Assembly (NCBI RefSeq): GCF_020740795.1
Contig: NC_067285.1
Location: 80,681,342 to 80,745,341, forward strand
Source of the DNA: Apus apus
Taxonomy: Eukaryota; Chordata; Aves; Apodiformes; Apodidae
Reading direction: 5' to 3'
Length of the DNA stretch: 64,000 nt
The notes beneath the pieces were generated by a model that worked only from the letters and a program-made list of their open reading frames with translations, made no database searches and was not told the origin of the DNA. The number at the start of each line of letters is the position of its first letter. The first letter of the stretch is position 1. Of this stretch, positions 36,798 through 47,900 are shown piece by piece. A program made the position numbers and the translations under genes.

Positions 36798-37129
36798 TAT
36801 GCTGTTTTGCTTATAAATTTGAACAAAATCTAAACAGCATTAATCATGTACGGCTGTAAGACACTGCTGGAGGCAACACATCTAGTTTCGTGTTTGATAT
36901 GGCTGGTTGAAGAGCAATCCGCTGGGTCAGCAAAATGCCAAAGCCCAAGCATGGCAGAACATGAGCTGCAGGGGTAGATGTGGCTTCAGGGATGAAGAGA
37001 GCACAAAGGACTGAAGTATTCGGGGGCAGGGAGGCATAATAATATTGATTGTGTGTGACAAGCAGCAGGAAAACATACCAGGGTTGGAAGCATGGGGTGA
37101 TAGTAAGGGCTTTCAACCTGTTGCCCTGA
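36798..37129. other. Unassigned segment before the long CR1
   Basis: This interval is more GC-rich than the AT-rich background and carries a 121-codon minus-strand frame without a recognisable domain. It may be the 5' UTR or ORF1-side sequence of CR1 copy 5, because CR1 sequence becomes clear immediately downstream. I cannot demonstrate that. Confidence 0.4.
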
Positions 37130-40075
37130 AGCATGCTGCGGACACTGCAACACAGGCAGAGATGAGTCAGGGGCTCCTGAGGTAATAGAAGACAGCTGGG
37201 TGGTAGCATCTATGAAATGCCTTGGGGGAATAAAGGAGTGTCCTATGCAGGTAATACGGCTGGACGCCCAGCTGAAGTGCTTCTACACCAATGCACACAG
37301 CATGGGCAACAAACAGGAGGAGTAGCCGCTGTGCTACAAGAAAGTTACAACATAGCGGGAACTATGGAAATCTGAATCCTGTGACTGGAGTGTGGCTATC
37401 AATGGCTACAAGCTTTTCAGAAGGAACAGGAGAGGAAGAAGGGGTGGAGGTGTTACCCTCTATGCAAAGAAGTGAATAAAGTGTGAAGAGTTGTCCCTCA
37501 AGAATAGCCATGAGCAGGGTGAAAGCTTATGGGTAGGAATTAGGGATCAGGACAACAAAGGGAGTCTTGTGGTTGTAGCCTACTACAGGTCACCTAATCA
37601 AGTGGAGCCCATTGATGAAGCCTTCTTACTGCAGCTCAAGGAGACATCACACTCACAGGCTCTCATCCTGCTGGGGGATCTCAAACCACACTGACATCTG
37701 TTGGAAAAGTAGCATGGCAAGCTGTAAGCAATCTGGGAGCCTCCTGGAGTGCCTCGATGACAACTTCTTAAGATAAGAAATTGGCAGCCCTACCCAACGG
37801 GATGCATTTTTGCACGTGATGGTCACAAATGCAAGTGAACTCATCAGGGATGTCAAAGTTGAAGGCAGCCTGGGCTGCAGTGACCATGCATTAGTGCAGT
37901 TCACTGTCCTATGGGGTATGAGGCAGATGAGAAGCATAGTCAGGACTCTATGTTTTAGGAAAGCAAACTTCCAACTCTTCAAGGAGTTAGTAAATAAGAC
38001 CCCATAGGAAACAGCCATCAGGCACAAGGGAGGAGAACAGAGCTGGCAGATTTTTAAGGATACTTTCCACAGAGTGCAAGAGGTCTCAATCTCTAAGTGT
38101 AAGAAATCGGGCAAGGAGGGCAAGAGACCAGCATGGCTGAGTTGAGACCTGCTGGCCAAACTAAAAGGCAAGATGGAAGTACACAGGCAGTAGAAGTGGG
38201 GACAGGTATTGTGGGAAGAGTATAGGGACATTTCCTGGTTGTGTAGGGGTGAGGTCTGGAAGGCCAACGTGCATCTGGAGCTGAACTTGGCAAGGGATGT
38301 AAAGAAAAACAAGAAGGGCTTCTAAAGGTACGTAAACCCGAAAAAGAAGGTTGAAGAAAGTGCACCCCCCTGATGAGCAACACTGCTGAACTAGTAACAG
38401 CAGACAAGGAGAAGGCTGAGATTCTCAAGAACTTTTTTGCCTCTCTTCGCTGGCAACTCCTCTCCTCATGGCTCTCAAGTTGATGGCCCACAGGACAGAG
38501 ACTACGGAGACAAAGTTCCTCCCACCATAAGCAAAGACAGAGTTCACAACCACCTGAGGAACCTGAACATACACAAGTCCATGGGACCTGATGAGCTGCA
38601 TCCCAGGGTCCTGAAGGATTTGGCTGATGTAGTTGCCAAGCCACTCTCTATAGTACTTGAAAAGTCAGGCAGGTAAAGTTCCTGGTGACTGGAAGAAAGG
38701 AACCATTACGCTCATTTTTAAAAACGGTAGAAAGGAGGATCCTGGTAACTACCGATCTGTCAGCCTCACCTCTGTGCCTGGGAAGATCATGAAAGAGATC
38801 CTCTTAGAAGACATGCTAAGGCACATAGAGGACAGGGAGGTGATTCAGGACATCCAGCATGGCTTTACTAGGGGCAAATCCTGCTGACCAACCTAGTGTC
38901 TTTCTACAATGGAGTGACTGCATCAGTGGACAAGGGAAGACCTACTGATGTCATCTATCTGGAATTCTGCAAGGCCTTTGCCATGATCCCCCATAGCATC
39001 CTCCTCTCTAAGTTGAAGAGATAACGAGTTTGATGAGTGGACTGTTCAGTGGATAAGAAATTGGCTGGATGGTCACATCCAGAGGGTAATGGTCAATGGC
39101 TCGATGTCCAGATGGAAAATGGTGACAAGTGGTGTCCCTCAGGGGGCCATACTGGGACCACTGTTGTTTAGTATCTTCATTAATGAAATTAATTGTGGCA
39201 TTGAGAGCACCCTCAGCAGGTTTGACAATAACACCAAGCTGGGAGGTGTAGTCCATATGTCAGAGGGATGGGATGCCATCCAGAGGGATCTGGACAAGCT
39301 GGAGAAGTGGGCCTCATGAGGTTCAACAAGACCAAGTACAGGATCATGCACCTGGGCAGGGGCAGCCGGAAATATGAATACAGGCTGGGGGAGACATGCT
39401 AGAGAGCAGCCCTGTAGAAATAGACCTGGGGGTACTACTGGTTCAAAAGCTGGACATGAGCCACCAATGTGTATTTGCAGCCCACAAGGCCAACCACATC
39501 CTGAGCTGCATCAAAAGAAGTGTGGCCAGCAGATGGAGAGAGGTGATTCTGCCCCTCTACTCTGCCCTGGCGAGACCTCACCTGTAGTACTGTGTCCTGC
39601 TCTGGAGCCCCCAACACAAGAAGGATGTGGACCTGTTGGAATGTCCAAAGGAGTGCAATGAAAATGATCAGAAGGCTGGAGTACCTGTCTTATGAAGACA
39701 GGCTGAGGGAGTTTGGGTTGTTCAGCCTGAAGAGCAAACTACTGGGGGACCTTACAGCAGCCTTCCAGTACCTGAAAGGAGCCTATAAGAAGGCTGGGGA
39801 AGACCTGTTCACAAGGGCATGTAATGATAGGACAAGGGGTAATGGTTTTAGCTAGAGAAGGGTAGATTTAGGTTGGACATTAGGAAAAAGTTCTTTAATA
39901 TGAGGGTGGTGGATCACTTGAAGGGAATTGCCTAAAGAGGCCACATCCCTGGAGACATTCAAGGTCAGCAATTTGGTCTAGTTGGAGATGTCCCTGCTTA
40001 TTGTAGAGGGGTTGGACTCGACCTTTAGAGGTTCCTTCCAACCCAAGACATTCTCTGATTCTATGATTCTATTAT
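37130..40075 (+). mobile_element. CR1 LINE copy 5, long but decayed
   Basis: The longest CR1 in the window, about 2.9 kb on the plus strand. It covers the sequence just before ORF2, the whole endonuclease region, the linker, the reverse transcriptase and the 3' UTR. It ends in TTCTCTGATTCTATGATTCT at 40051-40070. The coding region is broken into at least six frames by stops and indels. The tail (CCAAGACATTCTCTG before the octamer) is shared with the 50-bp stub at 58831, defining another subfamily. Its 5' boundary is uncertain and could extend to about 36860. Compared with copies 2 and 3 it is clearly older. Confidence 0.95.
37290..39855 (+). pseudogene. CR1 ORF2 (endonuclease plus reverse transcriptase), broken
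   Basis: Fragments of the CR1 ORF2 protein in sense order. The endonuclease has an AYYRSPNQ and SHSQALILLGDLKPH block (37491-37694; GDFN changed to GDLK) and a C-terminal GCSDHALVQF block near 37875, where the catalytic SDH is kept. The linker carries [16 protein letters not shown] (38560-38615). The RT N-terminal part has [14 protein letters not shown] and [17 protein letters not shown] (38670-38790). RT motif A is altered to [13 protein letters not shown] (family DFSKAFDTVPH; both aspartates gone). Motif [16 protein letters not shown], is intact near 39125-39170. Motif C reads RFDNNTKL instead of FADDTKL. The thumb and C-terminal blocks continue to 39855. Frame changes and stops occur between most blocks. 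It cannot encode an active replicase. Confidence 0.93.
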
Positions 40076-43000
40076 TTAAGTCTGACAAAAATAATTCCTC
40101 TTTGAGCTAGTATCTGCTAAGCCTGTTTTTCAAGCTTTGTATGTAATAAAGCATATATTAATTACTTCTGTTATTCTGCTTAGGCAATCCAGGTAAAGCA
40201 ATAAGTGTTTCATGACAGTGTTAACTATCTTTATCCTATTATTTTGAGTTAAGAAATTCTTGGTTTTAATTCTGTTAATACAAGAATTGAAGGCCTCATG
40301 AGGAATGATCTGCTTCCTGTATCCCAGAAAGGGAGCTATTATAAGAAACCATGTCCTTGGACAATTTCTAAATTTAAAATAAATAAATAAATAAATAAAG
40401 AATCCCAAAACCAAATAATCAGCAATAAAACTTCAGTTGAAAGAACATATGTTTTCAAGGACTTCCTCAGTCATGCTGTTTCCCTTGCAAGGTAAGCTGG
40501 TGTATTCTGACTCCCTAGGTTGTGGTGCTGCAACATTAAGAAAACCCTTTGTGGTGGGCATCTGTTCAGTTGTAGTTCATATACCTGAAATATATTCTAA
40601 ACTCGAGGTATGAACTCAACAAGTAATTATTCCTTTACAATTTGACCAGGAATTTGTTATTTTCATATAGTCACCACTAACTTTTTTAAATTGTTATTAT
40701 TACTTGCTCTCAGCAATTCTGGCCATGAGATATATTAATATTTAAATAGCTAAATAAGAAGTATTTACTATTTGAAAAATGGTAAAGGAGTTGGTTTTAC
40801 TCAGATTTAATGTAAGGAGTTAAAACCAGTATGTTTTTCAAACTGATTACTATCATTTATTAACCAAGTGTAAAGTACTTACAACTGAATCAAAGCACAA
40901 AATATTCTTAATTATTAAATACAAGATTTAAAAATGCCAAGGAAATTGTGGTGGTTTTAACAGGGTATCAATATAACTGGAGAAAAAAAAATTGTTGATA
41001 CAGAATATGGAATTATAGTGCAGTCCCATTGCCTGCTACAATATGCTCCAGGAGTTTCCTATAGCATTCCCTTCCTATGGTTATTGCTTTAGGCTCACTC
41101 TTCCCACAAAGATCTGAGCACAGTGAGGTTACAAATAAAAATTATTTCCCTGCTTTTAACTGGTAAACTTACATCACCACAACATGAAAAGGAATAGGTA
41201 AGTAGTCCAAAATGCTCTATGGTGCTTTCTTCAATTACATATTTTTAATAGCTGGTGTCTTTTGTTAAGTTAGGAATCTGTACAGCAGATTAATTAACCT
41301 AACAAACATCCATATGTTACACATGCCAGTTTCATAAACTGAGATTCCCAGATTTTAAGTTAACATGTTCTACAGTGTGTTTTAACGTGTACAGTCTACT
41401 GTGACCATCTGTATGCAGCCTCTGTGTCAAAAAATAAAATGTAAACCACTTAACATTCATATTGTTCTAGTAATTTTATTATTTTCAATTTTGCTTCATT
41501 CACCAAGACACTCCTGTTTTGTTGTATTGTGGGAGCCTTTCTGTTTTGTTTTTTATTTAATATTTGGCATTCTTCTCAGGAAATTACTTGTGCTGAATGT
41601 GTTTTTCAATGATAGAGAGATTGTTCCCTTGAGCCTACACAAATGAAATCTGAAAACTAGAATGATATGGAGGAACTACCCAAAAGCAGTTGGACTAGTC
41701 AGCATGCTGAATATTCTTCAAATACCTTCCTTCACATTCTCTTACAGTCTGCTGCAATAAACTGGGCTTGAATGGTGTATGTTCAGTCCCTAGTTATGCT
41801 GCTGACTGCCCAGTAACAGTGCATGCAGCTCTATATTATTGGATGTTGTAGGCATAATGTAACATGACACAGGCTAATGTTAAAGGCATGCAGTATGAAC
41901 AAGCTACTGCAATACAGACAGAGAAACCTACTCCATGGATATAATCCGACACATGCAAGCTTACTCTGCTCAGCCTCAAAACGATTGAGATGTGAGCCAA
42001 CTATAATCAGGAAACCACATCAATATGTTAATCTGGAGATTTCAGCAGCAGTTCAGGGGCTGCAAATCAGAACCAGCTTTTGTCCATCAGGACTGGGGTG
42101 AGGCAAATCAAACTTAGCTCTGTAAATGTTGCTATTATTGTTGTGTCTACATGTGGTAATTTTCATGACTGCATAGAGTCCACATTTTTTGTTGATGCTT
42201 ATCTGTTTCCTTATTCTATGGTTTAAATCAGATATTTGATTAAAATAATGATACACAACTTTATAATGGTTTCACCATAACTTTTCTGTGAAGCCTTGTA
42301 AGTAGCTTTCTATAAAATAAATGCAAAACAGTGAACTTCTTTCCAACATTGTAAAAATGTTGGCTTCCTCTTTGTATCATCTCTAGCAGAGTAAGGGACC
42401 AAAAATTGAGTAATATGCAAAGTGGCATCCTTCATTAATACAGTCTGAAATATTCACAATAAGAAATAGCACTTTTGAAGTTAAAGTGTGAAAAAAATTG
42501 CAACCACATTTCCATGTGTGTTTTTCTTCTTTCTTTATATGTCAATCTACAAATAATAGAATTTTGAAATATTTCTATAGAATACCTTGAGAAAAGCTCT
42601 GCAAGCTAACATGTTACCCTCTCATTTGAAACAATAGTGAATATGACTTTTTAAAATCCCATTTTGTTCCATCTATAGGATACATTAGTATAATTTTCCT
42701 TACAGTAAAATATCATGGTGGCAATTCTGATGGCTGTTTACTACATTTAATTCGTCTCACTTCCCTCTCTGCCAACCATTCCAAAGAGGAAATCAAACAA
42801 ACATATTCTTGTGGCCCTGATACTTCCCCCTCTATCTCTCCTTCACTCCTTCACCTATATCAAAGGCTCTCTTCTATCCTTCAAAAATACCACTTGTTCC
42901 AGTAATTTCATGCACAGTTTCCATCTAACATTACTTAGTCTCAGATATACTTTTTCTTCTCTCTTCAGTTTCTTTCTCTTTCTTTTCTGCACATTATGAT

Positions 43001-44560
43001 AATGGTCTCAGTAGAAGCAAAGTAAAAGCTCAGCTATTGTTGTCAGGGTCTTCTGACTCACACAATGTCCTTTTGACTCTGCCCTTTACATTCTTACCTT
43101 TTGTCACTGCCTCACTTAATGGTCTGTTCTTCACCCTCCTTTCACAGGAGCCAAAGATTGTACCTTTCACCCCACTCATTATTTGCCCTGCTGTTTTACC
43201 GCCAGAGATTCACCAACCTTATTCTTCCATTCATGCAGCTGTGGCTAATTCTGCATTTTACTGCCCTATTTTTCTATCATATTTAAATTGCTAAAAGCCC
43301 AACTCTTCTTCTTCAATCCAGGAATTCTTTTATTGCCTCCAAAAGATGTAAACACCACTTCCCACTCCCTCAGGTTTATAATCTTGTTCTCAGCCATAAG
43401 TCTGCCCTCACTTAGAGATTAGAATCCTGAACACATTCCAGTCTTTCAGGGACAAAGTCTGTTAATGGACAGATGATAAATAAGCAAGAGAGTTACACAT
43501 TACCAACCGGCAGGTGATAAACCCATCAGAAATATAGGAAACAAGATTTGCAAAGGCAGCTCTTTCCAGTTCCCAGCTGCTGCTGAATTCCTCACTCAGA
43601 TGTAGTTCATTGCCCTTGCTGATTGCTGGGACATTGTCTCCATGAGTGGCAGAGGTTCCAGCAAAAAACTTAGTCCATTCCTTTTTCCTCTTTTTAGCTA
43701 CAGGCTGCAAGCTACAAGAATAGTCCCTGTATTTTTTCCTTCTTCCCTGTAAATGTATTTAAGAAATTCCAGGTTATGATACTCTTCCACCAATACCACA
43801 GGAAATGTTGAAGTTTGCTGATGCATAATTAAATGAATCGGGTTAAAGCAAATTAAATCTAAGTGCAGCAAAGAACAAGTGTAGATAGGAGAAGGTGCTC
43901 GTTCATATTCTCTTTTTGCAAAACTGGAGATTTTGATTGCAGATATAGATTCATCTGCCATGTAGGTTCAGCAGAATCTTTGAAAGAACATATAGCATAT
44001 GTTAATATAGGAATTCTTTAATCCTGAACACTCCCCTTGTTTTTAAACCGCTCAGCTGTTTTGGAATAGCTTTTTTAATAAAGGTTTGGGGGTTTTTCCT
44101 AGTATGCTGTTGTATGTGTATAGGTATGTATTCTGAGATTATCAAGTCAGTTGAAATAAAATTCTAATTATTAATTATACTAATTATGTATAATAGAGAG
44201 ATGGTTGAATTTCTTTTTTCACCTATACGAAACTCCCAGTGCAATAAAATATCTGTATACTACACACATTTCTTGGAATCAAATAGAAAATAAAAATCAA
44301 TCCCATCCATTCCAGCTATAGCTTAGAGAGACAATTTTGCAAAATTCTGAAAGCTCCTTTTAACACTGTGGCTCTCCTGGTTGTGCTACTTAGACTCCCC
44401 ACAATCATGCTCTCGTTTACAGGCCTGACATGACTGATTTCACCACAAAAGTTATCTGTTATCGGATGGCAGGAGATAAACCCATCAAAAGGTGTAACAA
44501 GCAAGCAAGAAGTTATTTGAAGAGTGACATTATCCTATTTCTGTCAGGAAGTGTGAGCAA
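40076..44560. other. AT-rich noncoding DNA with pyrimidine-rich zone
   Basis: No gene is seen. (AAAT)n units occupy about 40377-40399. From about 42800 to 43330 the plus strand is pyrimidine-rich (many TCTC and CTTC runs), producing hydrophobic-looking but meaningless frames. A motif at 43510-43530 recurs near 44467. Frames up to 94 codons, none with a domain. Confidence 0.66.
40377..40399. repeat. (AAAT)n microsatellite
   Basis: About five consecutive AAAT tetramers within an AT-rich background. Confidence 0.9.
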
Positions 44561-44996
44561 ACAGGGCCTAGAAAATAAATCTTATGAAGAATGCTTGAAG
44601 GAGGTGGGAATGTTTAGTTTGAGAAAGAGGAGGCTGAGGGGAGACCTCATCAGTCTCTACAACTACCTGAAAGGTCATTGTAGAGAGGTTGGTGCTGGTC
44701 TCTTCTCACAGGTAATTAGCCACAGAACAAGAGTGAATGGCTTCAAGCTGCAACAGGGGAGGTTTAGACTGGACATGAGGAAAAAAAATTTCCCAGAAGG
44801 AGTGCTCAGACACTGGAATAGGCTGCCCAGGGAGGTGGTTGAGTCACCATCCCTGGATGTGTTTAAGGGTTGTTTGGTTGTGGTGTTGGTGGATATGGTT
44901 TAGGGGAGATCTTTGTAGAGCAGGGATGATGGTTGGACTCGATGATCCCAAGGGTCTTTTCCAACCTGAATAGTTCTATGATTCTATGATTCTATG
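44560..44996 (+). mobile_element. CR1 LINE copy 6, 5'-truncated
   Basis: A plus-strand CR1 of about 0.44 kb beginning in ORF2 at a GLENKSYEE block. It continues through a [19 protein letters not shown] block, then the 3' UTR ([17 protein letters not shown] when translated) and a tail with octamers TTCTATG/ATTCTATG ending at 44996. The 157-codon frame at 44430-44903 starts in unrelated sequence upstream and runs into this fragment, so it is a fusion artefact and not a gene. The pre-tail sequence CCAACCTGAATAG differs from the other copies, indicating another CR1 subfamily. Confidence 0.95.
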
Positions 44997-47900
44997 AAAT
45001 AGCCAAGAGTTTATTGTATTTATGAAGAGGAAGACTGTTTGGAAGTAGATTTTTTTTTCCTTCTTTTAAGGTAATCTCTTTAATCTGGAGCTGCAGCATT
45101 GGATTTGATTTTTTTATAAATAGTAGGTTTTATCAGGAATACCGTAAAGAATTTTACCAAGTTATCTTCCTTACATTAGTGACATGAAGCTAGTCAGTGT
45201 TTGCAGTCAGAATAGATGGTGGCTTCACTCTTCACAGGACTGATTAAATTCTGGATGTTGGTACACAGAAAGATACTGTTCATGGAGAAATTAAGCATTA
45301 CGAGAACTGTAGTTTTGGCACTCTTCATGCTAACTGTAATATAGGTGAAAAAAAATGTGGTTAGCTAAGTTATAAAACAAGAAGTGAAAACTTTCCTGAA
45401 AAATAAGAATCTTTCAAGTTACTTGTGTATGAGAGATCCGGACAGCAACATGAAGTGTTTAATGACATGTGCTTGAACATCAAAAGCTTTTGCTTCTTTT
45501 GCTTCTCTGTCTCCTGTCTTTCTATAGTCTTTGTATCTCTCAGTGATCATGGTTTTACTTCACTTTTTGTTACACTGTGTGTCATAAGGACTTCAGATGA
45601 CTCCTTATGCACTTGAAGGTTCAAATGGTTTTTATTTTACAGGGAGAAAGAAAAGTGGGGAAAAATATAAACAAATATACATAAATGTGATCACTGTATT
45701 TGTCCTGTATATGCTGTTCTCTTTATCTATTTAACAAGCAGAATGTATATCAAAGTAGTTTTGAGTCCTGTTTTCTAAACAATATCTTCTAATCTTTTGT
45801 TGGGAAAAAACCCTAATTTTTCCCCCAGGAATAACTATGGACTAATTTTACTATCTCTATATGCAGTTCTTAACAAGAAAGCAGAAGGTCTTCAGGATGG
45901 ATAGGACTTAATTTTTGTGCTATTGAATAATCAACAGACACAGACAGATATACATGTAGACATATACCACCTTTTTACAAAAGAAAAAAACAAACATCAA
46001 ATTTTAAAAGCAACATAGGTAGCCTTAAATTCTGTCACTGTTTGGATGATTTCTGACAAGAGGAGACAGTGCCTATCTATTTGATACTAAAGGTCAAGAG
46101 GTGAAAATAGCTTTGCATCCAATCCCCATCAGTTACCTTAAGATGATACCTTAAGATGAATAAACTGAGTCTGAGAATCCCTTCCTGCAGCTCCATTCAA
46201 TGTATAGCAATTGTAGGTTTCATTGAAACAATTACACATTTTAGAAAGTCTAAAAAAGTGTGACTTTGTTAACATCCTTTTACATTCAGTGAGGAATATT
46301 CATGTCTAAAGGTATGCATCACTGATAACTGTGTGAATGTAGTTATTTGTCTCAGATACTTGAAGAAGCCAGGCAGTAATCCCAAGGAAATATCATTGGT
46401 TTTATTTAATTAACAATTTGTATTAAGTCTTGTAACCATCTTGTTACCAACTTTGTCCCCGTAAGGACTTTCTGCCTTCTCAAATAAAAATATTTTTTGC
46501 ATTACTTATGCATGCAAATGAAGCCCCTGGCCCTGAAGTCCTTTGAACATGAATGGATTTCTGTACCCAGTAGCCCAGATTTAACCCACAGCTTCTGGAC
46601 TCTGGCCAGAAATATGCTCTATTCATGAAGGTGCTGAAGATACATTTTAATGGTACTCATCACAGATTCGGCATCATCTCTATTTTAGTATTCTGTAATT
46701 TCCAATATAAAGTTTGCGATACTCATACCCATGCGTACAGTGACATAAAGACACTGCACACTGTATCCAGATCTCATGAACCCCACAGACTGTAAATTAA
46801 GTAATTTAATATTTGAATTTTAGACTGGGCCATATTTTCTTTGGTTAGGACAGCAGTTTTCTGATTAATGTTTTTAATTTTAAGCAATGTCTAATACACA
46901 CAATAATAAAAGTGACAGTTCACCTTATAATGAGTTAAGGATGTTTCTGAGAATACACAAGAGGTTTTTAAAAGACTTCCAAAGTTTATGTTTACAGAAC
47001 AGAAGTCCACAAATTAACCCAAATACATTTTTCTCATCTTCTACTATGTTCACTATCTCTAACTTTAATAATCTCAAAATTACATTTATGAATAGTACTT
47101 GCACTTTCAAGGCTGTAGTCTAGTTAAAATAGTAAAATCACATTAAAAGAGTAAAATAATATTTGCAACTGACTGCAGTGATAACTAGGAGGAAAATAAC
47201 ACATACAGGATTATTAATGGTACAATTTCATTAAAGTTAATAACAAAAATAACATACACTGAAAGAATGAAAGCAACCCATATATACACAACACCTTTTT
47301 CAGCTCTCACAACTTTGATGTACGTCAGTGACACTGCCCTTCATACACACAATCCAAATGTCTCCATTCGGATGTGGTTTACACCCTATTCTATTGACTC
47401 ACTTCTCTGGTGCTGGAGAAGGGCTCCTTCTCTCTCTTTTGTCTTAGTCCTTAACCAAAGTGGAAGATCTCTGTTCTGTCCAATTCAAAGTGAGATAGAT
47501 GAATCTCCCGCCATACAAGTATCTTAAAACCAGCTGTGCAATTAAATAGTTCTGTTTAATACTGTTACATTTACAAAACCACCTTTTTAGACAATAGTCC
47601 TTTCTCAGCAGATTTCACAGACAATGTCAAGAAACAATAGGCTGTGTCAGTGGAGAATGTACCTTGTGGAAGTAAATGTATTAAATGTAGGATGGATGGC
47701 AACCTTGATGCCCATCCCGAGATAAACATAAATAAACACCTACTGTGATTTTTTCTGTTTTCCCTACCTGACCTCCTCTGTGATAGCTGAGCTTTCCTGT
47801 TGTGGTATTTGCCTCCTGGCTGAAATGATGAAACATAAAGCCTGTTTTCAGGCTGTGGAAGCCTGATGGATCTGAAACAGCTGGTGGTCTATGGCTGGGC

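Noticed and set aside
44430..44903. 157-codon frame
   Set aside because: Starts in unrelated DNA and runs into CR1 copy 6. The recognisable part is CR1 ORF2 and 3' UTR.
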